Part shown: positions 8,001 through 16,519 of the stretch, piece by piece | Position numbering within the stretch: the stretch's first letter is position 1 | How the letters are laid out: each line of letters starts with the position of its first letter | Assembly (NCBI RefSeq): GCF_001742745.1 | Contig: NZ_MJAK01000003.1 | Coordinates: forward strand, 186,001 to 250,000 | Length of the DNA: 64,000 nt | Source: Curtobacterium sp. ER1/6 | GTDB taxonomy: Bacteria; Actinomycetota; Actinomycetes; Actinomycetales; Microbacteriaceae | Reading direction: 5' to 3' | The notes under the pieces: model-generated | What the model was told of the DNA's origin: nothing | Database searches by the model: none | Seen by the model: only the letters and a program-made list of their open reading frames with translations | Translations under genes and position numbers: made by a program

Positions 8001-8579
8001 ATGACCACCCGTGAGGACCTCGAGCAGCGGCGGATCGACGTGACCGAGGCCGCGTGCCGCGTGCTCGCACACGAGGGCCTCGCGGCGTTGAGCGTGCGGG
8101 GCGTCGCCGCCGCGGCCGGCCTGCCGCCGAGCACCGTCCGGTACGTCTTCCCGACGCAGGCCGCGATGCGCGAGCACACCATCACGCTCGTGTTCGACCG
8201 GACGCGGGAGCGCATCGACGCCCTGCCTGCCGACCTGCCGGACGCAGAGACCGCTCGACGGATCCTGCTCGAACTGCTGCCGCTCGACGACGAACGGGTC
8301 GTCGAGCTCGATGTCTACCTGGCGCTCGGCAACGCCGCGCTCACCGATGCCGCGCTCCGGCCGGCGCTCGACCGGGTCGTCGCGGAGATGCGGGCGTGGT
8401 GCGACCGCATCGTCGCGCTCGTCGGCGTGCCCGAGGACCAGCGCGTCGACGAGGCGTGCCGCCTGCACGCGCTCGTCGACGGCCTGGCGGTGCACGTCAC
8501 GCGGCTCGACGCGGGGAAGTCCCACGACTGGGCGATCGCGCTGCTCGACCGGCACCTGGCCAGCCTGCCCACCGGGTGA
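8001..8579 (+). CDS. TetR family transcriptional regulator of the SMR pair
   Basis: A 192-aa regulator. The N-terminal helix-turn-helix is LSVRGVAAAAGLPPSTVRYVF (about residues 32-52), and the C-terminal ligand domain is all-helical. It is divergent from the SMR efflux pair, and the intergenic region carries two copies of one palindrome, one on each promoter. This is the classical layout of a self-regulated efflux repressor. The ATG has no ribosome-binding site and is probably at the 5' end of the mRNA. Confidence 0.85.
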   Translation: MTTREDLEQRRIDVTEAACRVLAHEGLAALSVRGVAAAAGLPPSTVRYVFPTQAAMREHTITLVFDRTRERIDALPADLPDAETARRILLELLPLDDERVVELDVYLALGNAALTDAALRPALDRVVAEMRAWCDRIVALVGVPEDQRVDEACRLHALVDGLAVHVTRLDAGKSHDWAIALLDRHLASLPTG

Positions 8580-8665
8580 CCCGGCCTGCCAGGCTCCGGG
8601 TGGCGGAGCGGGCAGCCGGGCGGGCGGGCGGGCGCGGCTGCAGGTCCCGCAGCGGTCGGCTCGCC

Positions 8666-8671
8666 TATCCT
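8666..8671 (+). promoter_or_regulatory. -10 box, leaderless promoter of the permease operon
   Basis: TATCCT ends 6 nt before the GTG at 8678. The 98 bp between the tetR stop and this gene show no Zur-like palindrome. Confidence 0.6.
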
Positions 8672-8677
8672 GTTCCG

Positions 8678-9691
8678 GTGACGAGCGCTCCCACTCGCCC
8701 CGCACCCTCCCGCACGCGCACCGGCCCCGGCCTGGTGCTCGGCGCCGTCGTGGTGCTGCTCGGCGTGCGCGTGGTGTCGCCGAGCGTCGGGACCGCCGGG
8801 CTGCCCGACGTCGTGCAGGACTTCCTGACGCTGGCGATCAGCGTCGTGGTCGAGTCGCTGCCGTTCGTCGTCCTCGGCATCGTGCTGTCGATCATCGTCG
8901 AGGTGTGGGTGCCCGCCGGGGTGCTCGAACGGATCCTCCCGGAGCGTCCGGTGCCGCGGCGCGCGGTGATCTCGCTGATCGGCATGCTCTTCCCGGTCTG
9001 CGAGTGCGGGAACGTGCCGCTCGCGCGCGGCCTCATGATGCGCGGCTTCACCCCGGCCGAGGCGGTCACCTTCCTGGTCGCCGCGCCGATCCTCAACCCG
9101 CTCGTGATCATCAGCACGGCGCAGGCGTTCGGGTGGTCGGGGTGGATCCTCGTCGTCCGGATCGTCGGCGGCTTCGTGCTCGCGAACCTGGTCGGCTGGA
9201 TCGTCGCCGCGCACCGTCGTCCGGCCGAGCTCCTGCTCCCCGCCTTCGAGGCCCGCTGCCGCGCGGCGATCGGTGCGCCGCAGAGCCGCCACCGCTGGCG
9301 GGAGAGCGCGTCGCAGTTCGGTGGCGAGACCGCGACGATGATGCCCGCGCTGTTCGTCGGTGCCGGTCTGGCCGCGGCGATCCAGGTCGCCGTGCCCCGG
9401 TCGACGCTCGTGTCGATCGGCGCGAACCCGGTGCTGTCCGTCGCGGCGATGATGCTCCTGGCGATGACGATCTCGCTCTGCTCGAACGTCGACGCGTTCT
9501 TCGCGCTGTCCTTCGCGTCGACGTTCCTGCCCGGGTCGATCACGGCGTTCCTGCTCATCGGGCCGATCATCGACGTCAAGATGATCGCCCTGCTCCGGAC
9601 GACCTTCCGGGCACGCTTCCTGGTGCTGCTCGCGGTCGTCTGCGTCCTGTTCACGGCGGCGGTCGGGTTGGTGATGAATGTCCTCGTCTGA
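8678..9691 (+). CDS. DUF318 / YraQ-type permease
   Basis: A 337-aa protein with about eight membrane helices. The family hallmark PVCECGNVPLARG (residues 107-119) carries a C-x-C motif, and a second conserved part reads LCSNVDAFFA. These permeases are functionally uncharacterised. They are commonly paired with TIGR03943 proteins, as here, and have been linked to metal transport by gene neighbourhood. The next gene starts 14 bp before this one ends, so the two are tightly coupled. Confidence 0.82.
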   Translation: MTSAPTRPAPSRTRTGPGLVLGAVVVLLGVRVVSPSVGTAGLPDVVQDFLTLAISVVVESLPFVVLGIVLSIIVEVWVPAGVLERILPERPVPRRAVISLIGMLFPVCECGNVPLARGLMMRGFTPAEAVTFLVAAPILNPLVIISTAQAFGWSGWILVVRIVGGFVLANLVGWIVAAHRRPAELLLPAFEARCRAAIGAPQSRHRWRESASQFGGETATMMPALFVGAGLAAAIQVAVPRSTLVSIGANPVLSVAAMMLLAMTISLCSNVDAFFALSFASTFLPGSITAFLLIGPIIDVKMIALLRTTFRARFLVLLAVVCVLFTAAVGLVMNVLV

Positions 9692-10547
9692 GCAGGGCCC
9701 CGCGTACCTGGGGCTCGGGTCGGTGCTCGCGGTGGCGCTCGGCACGCTGTGGCTCGCGCTCGTCGGGCACCTCGACCTGTACATCAACCCGCGGTACGAC
9801 CTGTTCACGATCGTGCTGGCCGCCGTCGCGGTGCCCGCGTCCGTCGCGGGGCTCGTCGCGGTGGCCCGGGGCCACGGACACGCGCACGACGGGGCGGGGC
9901 ACGCGCACGACGACGGACCGGCGCACGAGCACGGGCACGACAACGCCGCCGACTCCGCCTACGCGCACGGCTCGGACGCGGCCCGCGCCGTCCGCCGCGG
10001 GGCACCGACGGCCGCCCGCCTCACCCGTCGCGTGCTCGGCGTCGCGGCCGCGGTGGTCACGGTCGGGATCACCGCCGCGATGCTCGTGCTGCCCCCGACG
10101 ACCCTGTCCGCCCGGACCGCCCAGCAGCGGAGCGTCGACACCCCGACCCTGTCGAACGCGACCGGGACGCAGGACGTCGCCCTGCTCGGCAGCGAGGGCG
10201 TCGACACCTCCGAGTACGGCGTGAAGGACTGGGCGGCGCTCATCCGCCAGACCACGGACACGACGGCGCTCGTCGGCAAGCCCGTGGAGCTGTCCGGCTT
10301 CGTGGTGCCCGGGGCCGACGGCTCCTTCACGCTCACCCGCTTCGTGATCAGCTGCTGCGCCGTCGACGCGCAGCCCGTCGGCCTCGGCGTCGTCACGGAC
10401 GGCGGCGCGGTGCCCGACGCCGACCGGTGGGTCCGGGTCACCGGGAAGCTCGCCGCGAACCCCGACCAGTCGGCGGAGGCGCGGATCGTCGTCCGTGCGG
10501 CGTCCGTCCGGGTGATCGACCAGCCGACGGACCCGTATGAGTACTGA
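9678..10547 (+). CDS. TIGR03943 family protein with His-rich metal-binding loop
   Basis: A 289-aa membrane-anchored protein of the YcgQ/TIGR03943 family, partner of the upstream permease. Two N-terminal helices (about 12-64) are followed by a His-rich stretch (66-97) with repeated GHAH and HEHGH, suited to bind Zn or a similar metal. A third helix and an extracytoplasmic domain follow, with a conserved Cys pair (VISCCAVDA). Metal transport is an inference from the His loop and family context. The start overlaps the permease gene by 14 bp. Confidence 0.82.
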   Translation: MSSSEQGPAYLGLGSVLAVALGTLWLALVGHLDLYINPRYDLFTIVLAAVAVPASVAGLVAVARGHGHAHDGAGHAHDDGPAHEHGHDNAADSAYAHGSDAARAVRRGAPTAARLTRRVLGVAAAVVTVGITAAMLVLPPTTLSARTAQQRSVDTPTLSNATGTQDVALLGSEGVDTSEYGVKDWAALIRQTTDTTALVGKPVELSGFVVPGADGSFTLTRFVISCCAVDAQPVGLGVVTDGGAVPDADRWVRVTGKLAANPDQSAEARIVVRAASVRVIDQPTDPYEY

Positions 10548-11970
10548 TCCGCGCACCACCGACGCACGGGTGGAGGGTCCGGTCCGGCGGCGTCCCCGCG
10601 ACCGCTACCGCCGCCGGCTCGTGGCGTCGCTCACGGTGTTCGTCCTCGTCGGCGCGGTCGCCGCGGTCGTCGGGTCGCAGCAGGGCCCACGGCTCCGTGA
10701 CGTGACCTACGACCCGACCGGGCTCGTGTCGCGACCCGCGCAGCGCGTGATCCTCACCGCGAACCAGGCGCTCCAGCGCGTGTCCGCCGACGCGGTCACG
10801 GTGACGCCGTCGGCCCCGCACACCGTGACGTCGAGCGGCAACACGATCGCGGTCGAGTTCGCCGGTCCGCTCGCGTACGACCGGTCGTACGAGATCGCGG
10901 TCGCCGGGGTGCGCGCGCCCGGACAGCCCGCCACCGCGGACCTCCGGACGACGATCACCACCGGGAGCACCGACGTGCTCGCGCTCGTGCCCGGGACCTC
11001 GGGTGCCCCGGACCGGATCGTGCGACGGTCCCTCGACGCCGGCGGCGCGACGACGGTCCTCCAGGCGCGGGGCATCACTGAGTACGCGCGCCTCGGCCGG
11101 TCGCTCGTCGTGGTCCGCGGCGGCGACGGCAGCTCGACGGTCGAGATCGTCCCGCTCGCCGGCGGCGTGCAGGACCGGGGCACACCCGTCGAGCGGCTGA
11201 CGCTCCCCACCTCGTCCGGACGGGTGACGGCCCTGCACGTTGCCGACGACGGGGCGTCGTTCGGCTTCGAGTACGCCGACACCTCGACCGGGCAGTCCCG
11301 GAACGTCGGGCTGTACGTCGTCGACATGACGGGCACCCACCTGCCGACCGCCGTCGCCGAGGACGGCCGTCCCACCACGGGTGCGGTCCCGATGACCGTC
11401 GCCCAGTGGGCGTACGTGCCGCGCACCGAGAGCGCCCTGGTCCGCACCGGCTCCGACGACCTCGTCCTGGTCGACATGAGCGGGCGGACCGACCCGGTGC
11501 GCCTCGGCAGCGCCACGTTCCTGCACGGCTTCGTCGGCAGCGGCACCACGGCCGTCGTGGAGACCGGCACCGGGATCGTCCGCCTCGACCTCACGGACGG
11601 TCGGCGCACGCCGATCACCGCGCCCGCGGGCAGCATCGACGCGCCGTACCTCGGTCGGATCGCCCCGCTCACCGACGACACCTACGTCCGCGTCGTGGGC
11701 GACGTGCGGGCGGACGGCACCCTCGCCCAGCGCACCGTGCGCGTGGACGGGGACCGCGCCTCCCGGCTGCCCGTCCGGGTGCCCGACGACGCGAGCGTCA
11801 CCGCGGTCTGTCCGTCGCCGAACGCGCAGTTCCTCGCCGTCACGACCGCGTCGGCGTCGGGCGCCCTCGTCAGCATCGTCGACGCGACCTCCGGGGCGCT
11901 CGAGGCGAGCGTGGACGCGTCGTCGGTCGACTGGTGCGGTGCCCTGCCCTCCGGCGACGAGGTCGGCTGA
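10537..11970 (+). CDS. Membrane-anchored secreted protein, propeller-like, unknown function
   Basis: A 477-aa protein with one N-terminal membrane helix (about residues 28-46, after an Arg-rich cytoplasmic start). A bacterial Ig-like or SbsA-type domain may cover about 50-140. The rest is beta-rich with irregular 40-50 residue modules, in the manner of a WD40/PQQ-like propeller. I do not recognise a named family. It overlaps the TIGR03943 gene by 11 bp and is the third gene of this operon, so a role together with the permease complex is likely but undefined. Confidence 0.6.
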   Translation: MSTDPRTTDARVEGPVRRRPRDRYRRRLVASLTVFVLVGAVAAVVGSQQGPRLRDVTYDPTGLVSRPAQRVILTANQALQRVSADAVTVTPSAPHTVTSSGNTIAVEFAGPLAYDRSYEIAVAGVRAPGQPATADLRTTITTGSTDVLALVPGTSGAPDRIVRRSLDAGGATTVLQARGITEYARLGRSLVVVRGGDGSSTVEIVPLAGGVQDRGTPVERLTLPTSSGRVTALHVADDGASFGFEYADTSTGQSRNVGLYVVDMTGTHLPTAVAEDGRPTTGAVPMTVAQWAYVPRTESALVRTGSDDLVLVDMSGRTDPVRLGSATFLHGFVGSGTTAVVETGTGIVRLDLTDGRRTPITAPAGSIDAPYLGRIAPLTDDTYVRVVGDVRADGTLAQRTVRVDGDRASRLPVRVPDDASVTAVCPSPNAQFLAVTTASASGALVSIVDATSGALEASVDASSVDWCGALPSGDEVG

Positions 11971-11989
11971 GAACGGGACGCGACCTGAC

Positions 11990-12026
11990 GGGACGCCGTG
12001 CGACGCCACGCGACGCGGTGCGTCCC
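11990..12026. terminator. Weak hairpin between convergent genes
   Basis: GGGACGC (11990-11996) pairs with GCGTCCC (12020-12026) over a GC-rich loop. It lies between the convergent propeller-like and araC genes. Confidence 0.35.
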
Positions 12027-12035
12027 GACCTCCGG

Positions 12036-12917
12036 TCAGCGGCGCAGCGTGTGCTTCGGGTACTCGCCGAACCGCCGCAGGTACTCGCCCGAGAACCGGC
12101 CCATGTGCGTGAAGCCCCAGCGGGACGCGACCTCGGCCACCGACACCGTCGCGGGCTCGGCGCGGAGCAGGTCGTCGTGCGCCCGGCGCAGCCGGACCTC
12201 GCGGAGGTACTGCATGGGCGTCCGGTCGAGCGTGCGCTGGAAGGACTCCTGCAGGCCCCGCACGCTGAGGTCCGCCGCACGGGCGATCTCGGACACCGTG
12301 AGCGGTTCGTGCGCGCGGGCGTGGATCGTCTCGACGGCGCTGCGGATGCGGGCGTTGCGGTGCTCGCCCCACGCGAGCGACGCGGTGCCCTCGTCACGCA
12401 GGACGCGGACGGAGGACGCCACCGAGGCACGCCACCGCTCCACCGCGGCCGTCGTCGGCGGCGTCGTGCGGTCGAACGCGAGCGTGCCGTCCACCAGGTG
12501 CCGTTCCGACGCGACGTCGAGCACGAGGTCGCGGTCGAGGTGCACGAGCCGCTGGTCCCAGTCGCGGTAGTCCATGTCGAAGCGCTGCTCGACGGGGAAC
12601 AGCACCGGGATGCCCGGCTGCATGCGGACGGCGTTGCGACCGGTGTCCACGGTCGCGGTGCCGGAGTCGATCCACTGGACGACGACCTGGCCCTCGACGG
12701 CGACGTCGCCGCGCAGGGTGCCGTGCATCTGCGAGCGGCGGACGCTCATCCGGTCGTCGCCGACCGCGACGTACCGGTACCAGTAGTCGTCGTCGACGTG
12801 CCCGGAGTGCCAGGTCTTGCCGGCGTACATGCCGGCCAGGTCGGCGATCGCGGTGTCGGTCTCCGTGCCGGACACCGAGACCAGGGGACGGAGTCCCTCG
12901 TTCGTCGTGTTGTCCAT
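12036..12917 (-). CDS. AraC family transcriptional regulator
   Basis: A 293-aa regulator with an N-terminal cupin-like sensor half (about 1-175) and a C-terminal AraC-type double helix-turn-helix (about 190-293). The latter includes LTVSEIARAADLSVRGLQESF and VSVAEVASRWGFTHMGRFS. The protein ends shortly after the second HTH, as usual. The ligand and targets are unknown. It lies downstream of the alcohol dehydrogenase on the same strand, separated by a strong hairpin, so it is probably a separate transcript. Confidence 0.85.
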   Translation of the reverse strand: MDNTTNEGLRPLVSVSGTETDTAIADLAGMYAGKTWHSGHVDDDYWYRYVAVGDDRMSVRRSQMHGTLRGDVAVEGQVVVQWIDSGTATVDTGRNAVRMQPGIPVLFPVEQRFDMDYRDWDQRLVHLDRDLVLDVASERHLVDGTLAFDRTTPPTTAAVERWRASVASSVRVLRDEGTASLAWGEHRNARIRSAVETIHARAHEPLTVSEIARAADLSVRGLQESFQRTLDRTPMQYLREVRLRRAHDDLLRAEPATVSVAEVASRWGFTHMGRFSGEYLRRFGEYPKHTLRR

Positions 12918-13022
12918 CCGTCAAGCCTCTCGCGTCCGGGTCGCGGCGGCGACGAGCCGCGTGGCGTGGACGATGCGGTCGCGTTCCGGGGACAGCGTAC
13001 GTCCGCGGGGTGGCCAGGGGAA

Positions 13023-13064
13023 GGACGGGAGGCGCGCTGCTCGCCGGCAGCGCGCCTCCCGTCC
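13023..13064. terminator. REP-like hairpin after the alcohol dehydrogenase gene
   Basis: A perfect 18-bp stem (arms 13023-13040 and 13047-13064, GGACGGGAGGCGCGCTGC) with a 6-nt loop, positioned 35 nt past the dehydrogenase stop. It belongs to the dispersed repeat family of this window. Confidence 0.88.
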
Positions 13065-13098
13065 GGTGGGGGTCAGCGGACCCCCGTGGACCGGGTCG

Positions 13099-14145
13099 TC
13101 AGGCCAGGGTCGCCGTGTCGATGACGAAGCGGTACCGCACGTCCGAGGAGAGCACGCGCTCGTACGCCTCGTTGATGCGGTCGGCCGAGATGAGCTCGGT
13201 CTCGGGCAGGATGCCCTTCTCCGCGCAGAAGTCGAGCATCTCCTGGGTCTCGGCGATGCCGCCGATGGCGGAGCCCGCCCAGCTCAGGCGACGCGGGATC
13301 AGCGCGAAGGCCGGCACCTCGAGGGGCTCCGACGGCGCGCCGACGTTGACGAGCGTGCCGTCGACCTGCAGCAGGCCGAGGTACGCCGCCATGTCGAGCT
13401 TCGCCGACACCGTGTTGATGATCAGCTCGAACGAGCCGGCCAGCTGCTCGAAGGTCGACGGGTCCTTCGTGGCGAAGTGGGCCTTCGCGCCGTAGCGGAG
13501 CGAGTCCTCCTGCTTCGAGGTGGTCTGCGACAGGACGGTGACCTCGGCGCCCAGGGCGACGGCGATCTTGACGGCCATGTGGCCGAGCCCGCCCATGCCG
13601 ACGACGGCGACCTTCGAGCCGGGGCCGACCTTCCAGTGGTGCAGCGGCGAGTAGGTCGTGATGCCGGCGCAGAGCAGCGGCGCGACCTTCTCGATGTCGA
13701 GCGACTCCGGAACGCGGAGCACGAAGTCCTCGTTCACGACGACGGCCTCGGAGTAGCCGCCCTGGGTGATCGAGCCGTCGGCCGGGTCGACCGAGGCGTA
13801 GGTGCCGATGTTGCCCTTCAGGCAGTACTGCTCCTGGCCGGTGACGCACTGCTCGCACTCGCCGCAGGAGTTCACCATGCAGCCGACGCCGACACGGTCG
13901 CCCACCTGGTGCTTCGTGACGTCGCTGCCGACGGCGGAGACGTGGCCGACGATCTCGTGGCCGACGACCTGCGGGTACTGGATCGGGCCCCACTCGCCGC
14001 GGACGGTGTGGATGTCGGAGTGGCAGATGCCGGCGTAGGCGATGTCGATCTCGACGTCGTTCGGGCCGAGGTCGCGACGGGTGATGGTGGTCTTGACGAG
14101 CGGCTCGGTGGCCGACGGTGCCGCGTACGCGTTGACGGTGCGCAT
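13099..14145 (-). CDS. Zinc-dependent NAD(P) alcohol dehydrogenase (MDR family)
   Basis: A 348-aa medium-chain dehydrogenase of the cinnamyl-alcohol/AdhC type, which interconverts alcohols and aldehydes. The catalytic zinc site is GICHSDIH (Cys and His), with GHEIVGHV further on. The structural zinc site has four Cys in [15 protein letters not shown]. The nucleotide-binding loop is [13 protein letters not shown]. The ATG at 14145 follows GAGGAG. The family usually prefers NADPH and aromatic or aliphatic aldehydes; the real substrate is not evident. Monocistronic, ending in a REP-like hairpin. Confidence 0.93.
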   Translation of the reverse strand: MRTVNAYAAPSATEPLVKTTITRRDLGPNDVEIDIAYAGICHSDIHTVRGEWGPIQYPQVVGHEIVGHVSAVGSDVTKHQVGDRVGVGCMVNSCGECEQCVTGQEQYCLKGNIGTYASVDPADGSITQGGYSEAVVVNEDFVLRVPESLDIEKVAPLLCAGITTYSPLHHWKVGPGSKVAVVGMGGLGHMAVKIAVALGAEVTVLSQTTSKQEDSLRYGAKAHFATKDPSTFEQLAGSFELIINTVSAKLDMAAYLGLLQVDGTLVNVGAPSEPLEVPAFALIPRRLSWAGSAIGGIAETQEMLDFCAEKGILPETELISADRINEAYERVLSSDVRYRFVIDTATLA

Positions 14146-14282
14146 TGGTCTCCTCGTGGGGTGCTGCTTGGCGGGCCGGGTGCGACCCGTCCTCCAGTGT
14201 GGTGGAGCGCTCCTGGACGAGGGAGGTTGCGATGGGGACCCCCAGGCGCGGTGGGACGGGCGTGGCGCGGGGCCGCGGCCGG

Positions 14283-15344
14283 TCAGCCCGTGAGCCGTGC
14301 CAACCGCTGCCCCGCGATGCGGGCGAACCGCAGCGGCTCGCGCAGGGCGTCGTCGGGTTCCCCGGTCGTCTGCGTCGCGAGCACCACGAGCGAGGCGGCC
14401 GCGTCGAACCCGTCGAGCGGTGCGTCGACCTCGCCGGCGACGAGCAGGACCCGCGCCCCGGGAGCGCGCTCGGCCGCGAGCGCCCGGACGACGGACGGCG
14501 CCTTCCCCGCGGCGCTCTGGTCGTCGTACCGACCCTCGCCGGTCACGACCACGTCGGCGCCGTCGAGCAGCGCGGGCAACCCGAGGACGTCGGCGACCGC
14601 ACGCGCGCCCGGGGCGAGGGTCGCGCCCCAGGCGAGCAGACCGAACCCGACGCCGCCGGCGGCACCCGCCCCGGGCGTCGCCGGGTCCACGTCGGGCAGG
14701 GCCAGCGCCCAGGCGGCGAGCCGTTCCTCGAGCGCGGGCGCCGACTCGGGCGTGACGCCCTTCTGCGGTCCGAACACGGCGATCGCGCCGTCCGGCCCGA
14801 GCAGCGGCGAGGTCACGTCCGTCAGCACCACCGCACCACCGTCCGGCAGCGGCCGCAGGTGGCTCCGGTCGACGGAGCCGTCGGCGTGCGCGGTGAGCCC
14901 GAGCGCCTCGAGCACGGGCCGTCCGCCGTCGGTCGACGCGCTGCCGCCGATGCCGAGCACCAGCCCGGTCGCGCCCGCGTCGAGTGCCGCCGCGATCGCC
15001 TCGCCGAAGCCGCGGCTCGTCGCCGTCCCCGGCTGCAGCCGTCCGCCGAGCAGCGGCAGGCCGCTCGTCGCCGCGAGCTCCACCACCGCCCGCCCGTCGG
15101 GGAGGCGGAGCCACGCCGTGTCGACCGGTGTCCCCGCGGGCCCGGTCACGGTGACCGGCACGCGTACGGCGTCCGGGACGGCCGCGGCGAACGCGTCGAT
15201 CGTGCCCTCGCCGCCGTCGGCCGTGGGGGCGCTCACGACGTCGTCGTCGGGGCGTTCGTCGAGCCAGCCGGCACGGATCGCCGCAGCGGTGTCGGCCGCG
15301 GTGGCGGTGCCCTTCAGGGAGTCCGGAGCGATGACGACGCGCAC
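14283..15344 (-). CDS. Glycerate kinase (GarK/GlxK family)
   Basis: A 353-aa kinase of glycerate-kinase family 1, phosphorylating glycerate with ATP. Recognisable parts are the N-terminal [29 protein letters not shown] and [11 protein letters not shown] chose the GTG at 15344 because translation then opens with the conserved [13 protein letters not shown] -10 box (TACGGT, 15351-15356) ends exactly 6 nt upstream, so the mRNA is probably leaderless. Neighbours (alcohol dehydrogenase, amine oxidase) do not form an evident pathway with it. Confidence 0.9.
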   Translation of the reverse strand: MRVVIAPDSLKGTATAADTAAAIRAGWLDERPDDDVVSAPTADGGEGTIDAFAAAVPDAVRVPVTVTGPAGTPVDTAWLRLPDGRAVVELAATSGLPLLGGRLQPGTATSRGFGEAIAAALDAGATGLVLGIGGSASTDGGRPVLEALGLTAHADGSVDRSHLRPLPDGGAVVLTDVTSPLLGPDGAIAVFGPQKGVTPESAPALEERLAAWALALPDVDPATPGAGAAGGVGFGLLAWGATLAPGARAVADVLGLPALLDGADVVVTGEGRYDDQSAAGKAPSVVRALAAERAPGARVLLVAGEVDAPLDGFDAAASLVVLATQTTGEPDDALREPLRFARIAGQRLARLTG

Positions 15345-15350
15345 CCGACC

Positions 15351-15356
15351 ACCGTA
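15351..15356 (-). promoter_or_regulatory. -10 box, leaderless promoter of glycerate kinase
   Basis: TACGGT on the minus strand with a 6-nt spacer to the GTG. Confidence 0.55.
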
Positions 15357-15372
15357 GCGGGGCGCCCGGTCG

Positions 15373-16482
15373 TCAGAGGGCGAAGCGCGGGTGGGGCGCC
15401 CCACCGGTCGCCAGGTCGGCGACGAGCTCGCCGAGCAGCGGTGCGAACTTGAACCCGTGCCCGGAGAACCCGGTCGCCACCGTGAGCGGCCCGCGGCGGT
15501 CGATCACGAAGTCCTCGTCCGGGGTGGTGTCGTACAGGCAGCTGATCAGGCTCGGCCGCGAGGCGTCCACGCCGGGCACCCACCGCGCGACGTACGCCTG
15601 CAGACGCTCCACCTCGGCCGCCACCGGCCGGTGGTCGCGGGTGTCGGGGTCGACGACCGGTCCGGTCCCGTGGAACCCGACCTTCACGCCCTCGCCCGGC
15701 GTGAGGAGTCCGTAGACGTCGTCGCCGTCCGCCCAGTGCACGAACGACGGCCACGCCCTGTCCGGCAGGCGGCTGGGGAAGTGCGCGGGCTGCTCCTGCG
15801 TGACGCGGACGGCCGGGAGGCGCGCCCCGCGTGCCGCGAGCAGCGCACCCACCAGCGTGGGCGCCCAGGACCCCACGGCCGCCACCAGGCTCGGCGTCCG
15901 GACCGACGTGCCGTCGCCGAGCGACACGGTGACGTCGTCACCGTGGTCCTCGATCGCGGTGACGCGGGTGTCGAAGCGGAGCTCGGCCAGCCCGGTGCGC
16001 TCGGCCAGGGTCAGGAAGACCTCGATCGCGTCGGCGGACCGGATCCGCCCCGCGGTCGCGTGGGTCAGGACGCGGCCCTCGAAGGCGATGCCCGGCCAGC
16101 GGGCCGCGGCCTCGCCCGTGGTGAGCGACTCGTGCGGGATCCCGGCCGACGCCAGTGCCGCGGCGATCGCGTCGACCACTTCGGGTCGCCCGTGGTCCAC
16201 GGCGCCGGTGCGGTCGAGCAGGGTGGTGCCCGAGCGTGCCTCGAGCGCGTCCCAGAGCGCGAGCGCCCGGGTCGTCAGGTCGACGTACTCCGGGTCGGCG
16301 TAGCCCTGCCGGAAGATCCGGGTGGCACCGTGGGAGGACCCCTCGTGGTGGCCGCGGCCGTGCTGCTCGACGAGCAGGACGCGCTCGCCGCGGGCGGTCA
16401 GGGTGTACGCCGTCGCGGCGCCGACGACCCCGCCGCCGACGACCACGTGCGGGACGTCGGACTCGGTCGGGTCGGGCTGCAT
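15373..16482 (-). CDS. FAD-dependent amine oxidase (monomeric sarcosine oxidase / SolA type)
   Basis: A 369-aa DAO-family flavoenzyme. The Rossmann FAD motif is VVVGGGVVGAATAYTL (residues 13-28) and the next conserved block is SSHGATRIFRQGY, typical of sarcosine and N-methyltryptophan oxidases. Near the C-terminus, SCLYDTTPDEDFVIDR contains the Cys that covalently holds FAD in this group, and ATGFSGHGFKFAP follows. It should oxidise a secondary or N-methyl amine, releasing H2O2. It is followed after a short gap by the glycerate kinase gene, which has its own promoter. Confidence 0.88.
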   Translation of the reverse strand: MQPDPTESDVPHVVVGGGVVGAATAYTLTARGERVLLVEQHGRGHHEGSSHGATRIFRQGYADPEYVDLTTRALALWDALEARSGTTLLDRTGAVDHGRPEVVDAIAAALASAGIPHESLTTGEAAARWPGIAFEGRVLTHATAGRIRSADAIEVFLTLAERTGLAELRFDTRVTAIEDHGDDVTVSLGDGTSVRTPSLVAAVGSWAPTLVGALLAARGARLPAVRVTQEQPAHFPSRLPDRAWPSFVHWADGDDVYGLLTPGEGVKVGFHGTGPVVDPDTRDHRPVAAEVERLQAYVARWVPGVDASRPSLISCLYDTTPDEDFVIDRRGPLTVATGFSGHGFKFAPLLGELVADLATGGAPHPRFAL

Positions 16483-16488
16483 GACGGC

Positions 16489-16494
16489 AGCGTA
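16489..16494 (-). promoter_or_regulatory. -10 box, leaderless promoter of the amine oxidase
   Basis: TACGCT on the minus strand ends 6 nt before the ATG at 16482. Confidence 0.55.
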
Positions 16495-16519
16495 GTGCGC
16501 GCCGCCGTCGTCGCCGTGG

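Noticed and set aside
8580-8677. Zur box in front of the DUF318/TIGR03943 operon
   Set aside because: The region contains only GC-rich sequence and a -10 box; no AT-centred Zur palindrome is visible.
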